A DNA stretch of 64,000 nucleotides from assembly GCF_014196525.1 (NCBI RefSeq), contig NZ_JACIDX010000020.1, forward strand, positions 32,319-96,318. Reading direction: 5' to 3'. The DNA is from Novosphingobium sediminicola (GTDB lineage Bacteria; Pseudomonadota; Alphaproteobacteria; Sphingomonadales; Sphingomonadaceae). Below, piece by piece: positions 57,546-64,000 of the stretch. The number at the start of each line of letters is the position of its first letter. The first letter of the stretch is position 1. The position numbers were made by a program, and so were the translations under genes. The notes below the pieces were generated by a model that had not been told where the DNA came from, ran no database searches, and saw nothing but the letters and a program-made list of their open reading frames with translations.

Positions 57546-58826
57546 ATGTCCGCGACATTCTCGCCCTTTGATGCCGCTGCCATGCTGATCGTGGCTGCGG
57601 CCGTGCTGGGCTATGCCAATCATCGCTGGCTGCGCCTGCCCGCTTCGGTTGGGCTGACGGTGATGGGGGCGCTGGCCTCGCTGCTGGTGCTGGGCATTGA
57701 CCGGCTGATGCCCTCCAGCCAGCTTGCGGCGCAATTCAACGCTTTTCTGGGCCAACTCGATTTCCATCGCACGCTGATGGAGGGGATGCTCTCCTTCCTG
57801 CTCTTTGCCGGGGCGCTGCATGTCGATTGGTCGCATATGCGCGCCGGGCGCTGGCCGATCATCATTTTCAGCACGGTCGGCGTGCTGATCTCTACGCTGG
57901 TAGTCGGGCTAGCCTTCTGGTTGGTGGCGGGATGGATGGGGCTGGGCGTGCCTTTGGCATGGGCGCTGGTGTTTGGCGCGCTGATCAGCCCGACCGATCC
58001 GGTGGCGGTGATGGCGGTGATGAAACGCGCGGCCATGCCTCCTACCTTGCAGGCAACGGTTGCGGGTGAAAGCCTGTTCAACGATGGCGTAGGTGTAGTG
58101 GTCTTTTCCATCCTGCTGGCCATCGCCACGGGCGGGGCCGAATTCCACCTCTCCCATGCCGCGATGGATTTCCTGCATGAGGCGGGCGGGGGAGCCTTGC
58201 TGGGTCTGGCCATCGGCTGGATCGCCTTTCGCGCCATGCGCAGCATTGACGAATATAATATCGAGGTGATGATCTCTCTGGCCGTGGTGATGGGCGGCTA
58301 TAGCCTTGGCATGGCTCTGCATATCAGCGGGCCGGTGGCGATGGCGGTGGCCGGTCTTGTCATCGGCAATGCGGGCGTGGCCCATGCGATGAGCGATGTG
58401 ACGCAGGATTATCTGCTCAAATTCTGGGCGCTGATCGACGAGATCCTCAATGCCGTGCTGTTCCTGCTGATCGGGCTGGAAGTCATCGCCATTGCGCCGC
58501 ATCTTTCGCTGCTGATGCTCGGGGTCATCTCGATTGCGCTGGTGATGGCCGGGCGGATCGTGTCGGTAAGCATTCCGCTGGCGTTGATGCGGCGGATGAT
58601 CGACATGGGGCCGCTCGCCCTACCCACGCTGGTGTGGGGCGGATTGCGCGGGGGCATCTCGGTGGCTCTGGCGCTGTCCCTGCCCGACAGCCCGATCCGC
58701 AGCGCCATTCTTGCGGCCACCTATATCGTCGTCCTGTTCGCTGTTATCGTTCAGGGCGGAAGCATCGGCGCGCTGATTGAAAGGATCAAGGCGCGCCATG
58801 GCGTGACGGGAGTGACGGTTCATTGA
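57546..58826 (+). CDS. CPA1-type Na+/H+ antiporter
   Basis: A 426-residue integral membrane protein with about 12 helices. The ion-binding core is recognisable in ALISPTDPVAVMAVMKRAAM and VAGESLFNDGVGVVVFS (Asn-Asp pair), with FLLIGLEVIAIAP and VWGGLRGGISVALALSLP, standard NhaP/CPA1 features. It exchanges Na+ or K+ for H+. The ATG at 57546 is favoured because AGGAGG lies 9 bases upstream, whereas the ATG at 57537 directly abuts it. The downstream DUF389 gene starts inside its stop codon (TTGA). Confidence 0.9.
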   Translation: MSATFSPFDAAAMLIVAAAVLGYANHRWLRLPASVGLTVMGALASLLVLGIDRLMPSSQLAAQFNAFLGQLDFHRTLMEGMLSFLLFAGALHVDWSHMRAGRWPIIIFSTVGVLISTLVVGLAFWLVAGWMGLGVPLAWALVFGALISPTDPVAVMAVMKRAAMPPTLQATVAGESLFNDGVGVVVFSILLAIATGGAEFHLSHAAMDFLHEAGGGALLGLAIGWIAFRAMRSIDEYNIEVMISLAVVMGGYSLGMALHISGPVAMAVAGLVIGNAGVAHAMSDVTQDYLLKFWALIDEILNAVLFLLIGLEVIAIAPHLSLLMLGVISIALVMAGRIVSVSIPLALMRRMIDMGPLALPTLVWGGLRGGISVALALSLPDSPIRSAILAATYIVVLFAVIVQGGSIGALIERIKARHGVTGVTVH

Positions 58827-60394
58827 GGCACTGGCATCACACGCTTCGACGCTGGCGGGTCAAACTGGCCCATCTGATCTTGCTGCCCGAAATGAGCGAG
58901 GAAGACGGCGCAGCAATCCGGCAACAGGTCGAGGATGACGGCAGGCTGACGCGCGTCTTTGCGCTGATGTGCGGCCTTGCGGCAGGGATTGCGATGCTAG
59001 GCCTGCTGCAATCCTCAACGGCGGTGGTGATCGGGGCGATGCTGGTTTCGCCGCTGATGGGGCCAATCGCGGCGCTGGGCTTCGGTTTTGCCGCGCTTGA
59101 CGGCCATCGTATCCGCGATGCGGCCAAGGTGGTGATGGTGGGCGCGGCCATCGGCATCATGACGGGCATCCTCATCACTTGGGCCAGCCCGATCCGCAAT
59201 GCCACGCCCGAAATCATCGCGCGCACTCAACCGACCTTGCTCGATCTGGTGGTGGCGCTGCTCTCGGGCGTGGCGGGCGGCTATGCCTCGGTGATGAAGA
59301 AAGGCGGTACGGCGATTGGCGTGTCGATTGCCACCGCGCTGATGCCGCCACTGACCACGGTGGGCTATGGGCTGGCGGTGTGGCAGCCTGCCTTTGCGCT
59401 GGGCGCGCTATTGCTGTTTCTCACCAACCTTTCGGCCATCGCTTTTGCCTTTGCGCTGGTGGCGCGGCTGAGCGGCGCGGCCCTGCCCGAAAGGCAGGTC
59501 GACTGGTCGCCGCGCTATGTGCTGGCCGGGTTGACCGCGTTTGGCATTCTCGCGGTTCCGCTGGGACTGACCCTGTCGCAGGTCAGCCGCGAGGCCGGTT
59601 TGCGCAAGACCGCCCGCGCCGCCATTGCCGGGGCCACGGGCGGCACCAACAGCCGGATCGCGCAGCTTGACGTATCATGGCCGCTGCTAGGCGACCCGGA
59701 AGTCAGCGCTCTGGTCGTCACCCCGCATTATGCCGGTGATGCCGAGCAGGCCTTGCGCAAGGCGCTGGCGGCGGCAGGTGCGGACAAGGTTACCGTCAAG
59801 CTGCAACAGGTTCTGGCCGCTGACCTGCCCGCCCAGACGCAGGCGATGGTCGATGCCGCGATGGAGCGCACCGCCGCAGGCATTGCCGCCGATGTGCCGC
59901 CCTTTGCGCGCATTCGCGCCGCCATCGGGCTGCCGACCTCTGCGCTCTGGGTCAATCGGTCCGAACGTATGGTATTTGCGGCGCCGGTCGCCGCGCCCGG
60001 CTGGACGCTGGCCGATTATCGCCAGATCGAACAGACCGCGACGCAAGCGGCGCAAGGCTGGCGCGTGGCCATCGTGCCGCCGGCCAGCGCGGAACTGACG
60101 GTCGCTCTGGATGGCGCAAAGGAAGATGCCAATGCCATCAAGCCCGATCTGGCGATCTGGGCCGTGCAGCGCTGGGGGCTGAACCGGGTGATCGTTGCAG
60201 GGCGTGAGGATGAGATCGCGCCGCTGCTCCAGCAATTGCAGCAGGCGGGCATTGCCGCATCCGTCACACCGCCAGATCCTCAGGACAAGTCGCAAGAAGC
60301 CAAATTGCGCTTGTCCGCTCCTCCGTCCGCTCCTCCCTCCTCTGGCGCTCAGCCTGAGACGGCGCCAGGTTCTGCGCGCACCAGCGGAGCGTGA
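58823..60394 (+). CDS. DUF389-family membrane protein
   Basis: A 523-residue protein. The N-terminal two-thirds has the DUF389 (TIGR00341-like) membrane core: LGLLQSSTAVVIGAMLVSPL, MGPIAALGFGFAALD, LLDLVVALLSGVAGGYAS and GVSIATALMPPLTTVGYGLA. A soluble C-terminal part of about 250 residues with repeated alpha/beta patterns follows, ending in a Pro/Ser/Gln-rich tail. Function is unknown; the family often neighbours ion transporters. The TTG start overlaps the antiporter stop, implying coupling. Its last 46 bases run antisense under the end of the SulP gene. Confidence 0.85.
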   Translation: MRHWHHTLRRWRVKLAHLILLPEMSEEDGAAIRQQVEDDGRLTRVFALMCGLAAGIAMLGLLQSSTAVVIGAMLVSPLMGPIAALGFGFAALDGHRIRDAAKVVMVGAAIGIMTGILITWASPIRNATPEIIARTQPTLLDLVVALLSGVAGGYASVMKKGGTAIGVSIATALMPPLTTVGYGLAVWQPAFALGALLLFLTNLSAIAFAFALVARLSGAALPERQVDWSPRYVLAGLTAFGILAVPLGLTLSQVSREAGLRKTARAAIAGATGGTNSRIAQLDVSWPLLGDPEVSALVVTPHYAGDAEQALRKALAAAGADKVTVKLQQVLAADLPAQTQAMVDAAMERTAAGIAADVPPFARIRAAIGLPTSALWVNRSERMVFAAPVAAPGWTLADYRQIEQTATQAAQGWRVAIVPPASAELTVALDGAKEDANAIKPDLAIWAVQRWGLNRVIVAGREDEIAPLLQQLQQAGIAASVTPPDPQDKSQEAKLRLSAPPSAPPSSGAQPETAPGSARTSGA

Positions 60395-61842
60395 CGGTCC
60401 ACCAGTACGGCGCTTGCCTGATTGAGCCCGACAAGTTCGACAAGGGTGCCGTGGCGCCGCAATGTGTCCACCACACCCTCCAACGCGCCAACGGCGGTCA
60501 CATCCCACAGATGGGCATCGCTCAAGTCAATATGAGCCCGCCCTGCCCGGTCGCGCAGGTCGAAATGGTCGGCAAAAATATCGGCGCTGGCAAAGAAGAT
60601 CTGGCCGGAAACGGTATAATGGCGCGTGTCGCTTTCAGGATCATAGGTGACGGTCACCTGCATCATGCGCGTCACTTTGAACGCGAAGAACACCCCGCTG
60701 AGCAACACGCCCACCGCCACGCCTGCGGACAGGTCATGCGTAGCCACCGTCACGGCGACCGTGACCAGCATCACCATGCTGGACATTTTGGGATGATGCA
60801 CAAGATCGCGCAATGAGCCCCATGAGAAAGTGCTGATCGACACCATCACCATGATCGCCACCAGTGCAGCAACGGGCACCTGCGCCACCCATGCCCGCAG
60901 CGGCACCAGCACCACCAGCAGAAACACGCCCGCCGTCATCGTGGACAGCCGCCCTCGCCCGCCATAGCGCACATTGCCCACCGTCTGCCCGATCATCCCG
61001 CAACCGGCGATCCCGCCAAACAGCCCTGCTGCCACATTGGCAAGACCAAGCCCGGTGCTCTCGCGCGACTTGTTGCTGGTCGTTTCGGTCAGATCATCGA
61101 CCACGGCGGCTGTCATCAGCGATTCAAGCAGCCCTACCGCTGCAATAGCCAGCGAATAGGGCGCGATAATCCGCAGCGTTGCCCAGTCGAGCGGCACCCG
61201 AGGCAACGAAAAGACGGGCAGCGAGGCGGGCAATTGGCCAAGGTCCGATACCGTATGGACGGACATGGGAAGGGCCATGCTTACCCCGGTCAGCACGAGG
61301 ATGCAGATCAGCGGGGATGGCAACCAAGCGATGAAGCGGGGGGCGAGATAGATGATGGCCAGCCCCAGCGCGATCAAGGCGTAAGTATGCCATGTCACCC
61401 CCAACATCTGGGGCACCTGCGCCGAAAAGATCAGGATTGCCAGCGCGTTGACAAAGCCGGTGCGCACGGAACGGGAGACAAAACACAGCAGCACGTCAAG
61501 TTTGAGCAAGCCAAACACGATCTGAAGCAATCCGCCCAGCACCGTGGCCGCCAGCAGATATTGCAGGCCATGCGCATGGACCAGCGCGCCCACCACCAGT
61601 GCCACTGAACCCGCCGCGCCCGAGATCATCGCCGGGCGGCCACCGGCAATCGCAATGACGATGCCGATCACGAAGGACGCAAACAGCCCGACCTGAGGAT
61701 CGACCCCCGCGACAAAGGAGAAGGCGATCACCTCGGGGATCAGGGCAAAGGTGCCGACCATACCCGCCAGAATATCGCGGCGCGCATCAGCGAGACTTTC
61801 GAACCATTCGGCACGATAGCGAACAAGATCTTGAGACAGCAT
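60349..61842 (-). CDS. SulP/SLC26-family anion transporter with STAS domain
   Basis: A 497-residue transporter with about 12-14 helices. The N-terminal block DILAGMVGTFALIPEVIAFS and FVAGVDPQVGLFASF, AIAGGRPAMISGAAGSVALVV, and AGLFGGIAGCGMIGQTVGNVR typify bacterial SulP proteins of the sulfate/bicarbonate type. A STAS domain follows at about 400-480 (VSGQIFFASADIFADHF and HIDLSDAHLWDVTAVGAL). Start 61842 (MLSQDLVRY) is used; an ATG at 61878 is an alternative, and neither has a strong ribosome site. The gap 61843-62177 upstream shows no gene. Confidence 0.88.
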   Translation of the reverse strand: MLSQDLVRYRAEWFESLADARRDILAGMVGTFALIPEVIAFSFVAGVDPQVGLFASFVIGIVIAIAGGRPAMISGAAGSVALVVGALVHAHGLQYLLAATVLGGLLQIVFGLLKLDVLLCFVSRSVRTGFVNALAILIFSAQVPQMLGVTWHTYALIALGLAIIYLAPRFIAWLPSPLICILVLTGVSMALPMSVHTVSDLGQLPASLPVFSLPRVPLDWATLRIIAPYSLAIAAVGLLESLMTAAVVDDLTETTSNKSRESTGLGLANVAAGLFGGIAGCGMIGQTVGNVRYGGRGRLSTMTAGVFLLVVLVPLRAWVAQVPVAALVAIMVMVSISTFSWGSLRDLVHHPKMSSMVMLVTVAVTVATHDLSAGVAVGVLLSGVFFAFKVTRMMQVTVTYDPESDTRHYTVSGQIFFASADIFADHFDLRDRAGRAHIDLSDAHLWDVTAVGALEGVVDTLRRHGTLVELVGLNQASAVLVDRHAPLVRAEPGAVSG

Positions 61843-62177
61843 CAAAAGAGATTTCCACGAAGATCGCAAGGCGCCCATGGCGCGGCACGGAATATGGCGT
61901 GTTTGCGAAATGCGTTGTCCGGCGGATTGGCGGCCGGAATAGCCACCCGGAATTTCACCGGGTCCATGCGAATAAGGCCCGTTAGCGCGAAACGAGCATC
62001 ACCACAAGCCGCCGCATTCGTGCTCTCAGCCCCTTATTGGCATTGCCCCCGTTCGGTAATACCAGCCCATTGGTCAGCCTCACTCTCGAATGACAGCGTG
62101 AGTTGCAACAGACTGGTATCGGGCAAAAGCTTGCGCGGCGGGTTCTTGGGTCGCCTTTAAATCGGGTGTCGCTGATA

Positions 62178-62714
62178 TCAGGTCGACGCGGTTGCCTTCT
62201 TAGCGGCCGCATCGAGTTCGGCTGCAGTCAATGAAATGAACAGGCCGTTGGCCCCAAGACCGAACGCCTTTTTGGTCAATGAGACAGGGCCTGAGGCTCG
62301 CTCTATAAGCACCTGATCACCTTTGACTTCTTTGATGGTTCCGATGACCGTTCCGGCCTTGCCCTTGACCTCTGCGCCAGACGTCATGGCCGCCTCCAAC
62401 GCTGCTGCTGCCTTTTGGCTTGCGGCCGTCACCTGATCATCAATCTGCACCTTCGTCATGGAAACGGTCGGCCCCTTTGGGCCGGAACCGAACGCGGTCT
62501 TAGGAAGCGCAGCTTTGTGTATCCCGGTGTCGATGACGATGATTTCACCCGAAATGCTGTCAATCTTGCCGACCTCGCCGCCTTGCAGATCATAGGTCAT
62601 AGCGCCCACGACCAAGGCGTGCGTGGCAGAAGCTGTATTGGCCTGTTGCGCCATGGCGACTGGAGCAAGAGTCAAGGCTGCCGAGGCGACCAAAAGGCCA
62701 CGAATAAGTTTCAC
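62178..62714 (-). CDS. Periplasmic two-repeat protein of unknown function
   Basis: A 178-residue precursor with signal peptide (MKLIRGLLVASAALTL through AMA-QQAN). The mature part contains two related beta-rich units: GAMTYDLQGGEVGKIDSISG with IIVIDTG and KTAFGSGPKG, then KAGTVIGTIKEVKGDQVLIE with GPVSLTKKAFGLGANGLFIS. Each reads like a PRC-barrel/SH3-like strand set followed by an alanine-rich helix. Such proteins are common in sphingomonads; I know no proven role. GGAGA precedes the ATG. It stands alone between SulP and the damaged receiver gene. Confidence 0.7.
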   Translation of the reverse strand: MKLIRGLLVASAALTLAPVAMAQQANTASATHALVVGAMTYDLQGGEVGKIDSISGEIIVIDTGIHKAALPKTAFGSGPKGPTVSMTKVQIDDQVTAASQKAAAALEAAMTSGAEVKGKAGTVIGTIKEVKGDQVLIERASGPVSLTKKAFGLGANGLFISLTAAELDAAAKKATAST

Positions 62715-62753
62715 GTCAAATCTCCTTGTTACATAAAATCAATGCGATGCTGT

Positions 62754-63135
62754 TCAATTCGGTTTTCGGCGGCGGCTCAACAGACCGGAAATGCAATCGA
62801 CAAGCTGGGCCTCATGGACGCTTTTGGAGAGCCACGCTCTCACTGACGCCAAGGCGGGGCCAATCTGGCACACCTTCTCCGGTCACATAGACCACAGCAA
62901 TTTCTGGAACGAGTTCACGCGCCTGATGCGCCAAAGACCAGCCATCATCACCGTCGGCGAGCCGGATGTCCGTTATCAGCGCGTCATAGCGGGTTGTTGA
63001 ATCGCAGAGCAAATTCATGGCCTTGCTTGCGTAACTTGCAGCGATCGCCTCGAAACCACGATGTTCAAGGGCAATTTCCATGGCAAAACAAAGAAGCGCA
63101 TCGTCTTCGACCACGAGGATTTTGGGTAAGCTCAT
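62754..63135 (-). pseudogene. Stand-alone response-regulator receiver, frameshifted near the end
   Basis: A CheY-like receiver: KILVVEDDALLCFAMEIALE holds the acidic pair, the phosphoacceptor Asp is in ALITDIRLADGDDGW, and VYVTGEG precedes the conserved Lys in ALQKRP. The intact frame stops at 62812 directly after that Lys. In the next frame the missing helix continues as HEAQLVDCISGLLSRRRK to a stop at 62754. The expected K-P-F junction is replaced by AAGCGTCCAT, as if two bases were lost. A truncated 107-residue protein would lack the last strand and helix. Sequencing error is the alternative explanation. Confidence 0.72.
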
Positions 63136-63141
63136 CGCCTG

Positions 63142-63378
63142 TCACGCCCTCGTCTTGGCCATGACTTCGCGTGTAACCCTTTTGACAATCTGCGAACCTG
63201 AAGAGCTATTGCCTAAAAGGCGGCAAATACGCCTGCCTTCGGACCATAAATATGCGGGTACAGAGGAAACATATCGCCTGGCGATGATCAGCGCAGTTTC
63301 CTCATCGGCAGCGTCAAATTGAATTGTCTCTATGGGTGCGCCTGGTGATTGTTGTTTGGTCAGTTGGAAAAGTGCCAT
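63142..63378 (-). CDS. Small conserved-looking protein of unknown function
   Basis: A 78-residue soluble protein, MALFQLTKQQSPGAPIETIQ then FDAADEETALIIARRYVSSVPA and a basic C-terminus. GGGAGAGG directly before the ATG is a good ribosome site, and the stop lies 6 bases from the receiver gene start, so they are probably co-transcribed. The charged, short form suggests a regulatory accessory protein, but no family was recognised. It is divergent from the interrupted LysR gene. Confidence 0.6.
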   Translation of the reverse strand: MALFQLTKQQSPGAPIETIQFDAADEETALIIARRYVSSVPAYLWSEGRRICRLLGNSSSGSQIVKRVTREVMAKTRA

Positions 63379-63494
63379 TGCCTCTCCCTCACTTCCTTCC
63401 GTCCAGCAGCCTCAACTCCGCCACAAAGGGCATTTCGTTTATGAAAGTGCATCAGCCCATGCGATAGGTCCAATTGAAAGAATATGGACCATGC

Positions 63495-63511
63495 GATAGA
63501 TTTAACCTATC
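63495..63511. promoter_or_regulatory. LysR-type palindrome and direct repeats in divergent region
   Basis: GATAG-N7-CTATC is a perfect T-N11-A-like LysR site, 8 bases before the lysR ATG. CCATGCGATAG occurs twice nearby, at 63457-63467 and 63489-63499 (32 bases apart). Together they look like operator half-sites for the adjacent LysR regulator acting on itself and the divergent small gene. Confidence 0.55.
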
Positions 63512-63519
63512 AAATCGAC

Positions 63520-63909
63520 ATGACAAGTTTTCGCCAATTGCAATATCTGGTCGCCGTCGCGGATCGCCAAAATTTTCGCCAAGCGGCCAACAGCCTGCAT
63601 GTTTCTCAGCCGACCCTCAGCCTGCAGTTGCAGAAGCTGGAGGAGCAGCTTGAGGTGCGGCTGATTGAGCGCAATGTGAATCCTGTGTGCCTGACGCCCA
63701 TAGGCCACGAAATTGTAGCGCGGGCGCGTAAGCTCCTGCTTGACCTCAACGAACTGGAAGCTTGCGCCAAACGCAGCACTAGCGAATTGGTGGGAACGAT
63801 CAGCCTTGGCGTTTCACCTACCCTAGGGCCTTATCTGTTGCCCGGAATTGTCGGCGTGCTGAAACGGGAAATGCCAAGCCTGCATCTCTATATTCGCGAG
63901 GGCATTCTG
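63520..63909 (+). pseudogene. LysR-family regulator (OxyR-like N-terminus) disrupted by IS3 element
   Basis: Only the first 130 codons remain: MTSFRQLQYLVAVADRQNFR then QAANSLHVSQPTLSLQLQKLEEQLEVRLIERN gives a complete winged helix, followed by the start of the effector domain (GTISLGVSPTLGPYLLPGIV and SLHLYIREGIL). After the CTG at 63907-63909 the sequence no longer resembles LysR and soon an IS3-type orfA begins. The family is about 300 residues, so ligand sensing is lost. An in-frame ATG at 63484 exists, but 63520 matches the family start. Confidence 0.82.
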
Positions 63910-64000
63910 AGGTGCTGCCGGTTTGATGGACACCGAGATAAGGTGTTTTCATCGAACGGAGAGCATCGATGCAACGAAGGAAGTTTAGCCGTGAGTTCAA
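63910..64000 (+). mobile_element. Left end of an IS3-family element with start of orfA, cut by window edge
   Basis: An ATG at 63969 begins MQRRKFSREF, the start of IS3-family OrfA (HTH_Tnp_1) proteins, and the frame runs off the window. GGAG precedes it. The stretch 63910-63968 should include the left terminal repeat (near TGCTGCCGGTTTGATGGACA). It points in the same direction as the IS3-family remnant at the left edge, although different parts are visible so identity cannot be judged. Confidence 0.72.

Overview
The window is GC-rich, densely packed bacterial DNA, most likely from an alphaproteobacterium of the Sphingomonadales (a Novosphingobium- or Sphingobium-like organism). This is inferred from protein content: three TonB-dependent receptors, a SigF/NrsF-type sigma/anti-sigma pair beside bufferin genes, many short-chain and acyl-CoA dehydrogenases, and Fur-type operators with TGC...GCA arms. 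No rRNA, tRNA or CRISPR array was seen.

Layout. 1-430: end of an IS3-family element and an IS5-like remnant. 428-4441: an OmpR-type response regulator and its probable sensor kinase (both minus) bracket an outer-membrane barrel and a lipoprotein. 4442-5154: little coding, another IS5-like scrap. 5155-23708: a catabolic island. One minus-strand operon (14159 to 5155) carries two acyl-CoA dehydrogenases, a hydroxyacyl-CoA dehydrogenase-like SDR, an APH-type kinase, two enoyl-CoA hydratases, a thiolase, a nitronate monooxygenase-like flavoprotein and an alpha-methylacyl-CoA racemase-like protein. Beyond a divergent TetR regulator lie TonB receptor, cytochrome P450, AraC regulator, aldehyde dehydrogenase and alcohol dehydrogenase genes, then an acyl-CoA ligase. 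Together they read as: import a hydrophobic branched or isoprenoid-like substrate, hydroxylate it, oxidise alcohol to acid, activate with CoA, and beta-oxidise, with a kinase/dehydrogenase pair suited to removing a 4-hydroxyl group.

23949-30221: iron uptake, with two siderophore-type TonB receptors, each behind a Fur-like operator, a PepSY membrane protein and a ThuA-like secreted protein. 30292-38049: a C4-dicarboxylate locus (malic enzyme, porin, DctA) with a divergent DctB/DctD pair. The DctD-like regulator has lost the sigma-54 contact loop, and its 3' end runs into an IS110 remnant. 38803-43398: a TetR gene with paired operators facing an operon of two SDRs, an old yellow enzyme and a quinone-reductase-like MDR protein. 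43714-45105: TetR and an O-methyltransferase.

45588-50335: the standout region, a SigF/NrsF-controlled bufferin (copper-binding RiPP metallophore) locus. It has BufA2-like precursor, MNIO maturase and BufC-like partner on one strand, and BufA1-like precursor, DoxX and quinone reductase on the other. Three near-identical promoter motifs (TGTAAC[C/G]-N16-CG[A/T]A) precede sigF, bufA2 and bufA1, and a terminator-like hairpin follows each precursor gene. 50337-53951: exported HAD-like protein, Tat-type metallophosphoesterase, cytochrome c, and a second ECF sigma/anti-sigma pair. 53948-62714: LysR with divergent CMD-family protein and exported alpha/beta-hydrolase, an SDR without its catalytic Tyr/Lys, a Na+/H+ antiporter, a DUF389 protein, a SulP transporter and a two-repeat periplasmic protein. 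62754-64000: a frameshifted receiver protein, a small unknown protein and a LysR gene cut by a second IS3-family element. The edges of the window and the gaps at 4.5 and 38 kb are scarred by insertion sequences.
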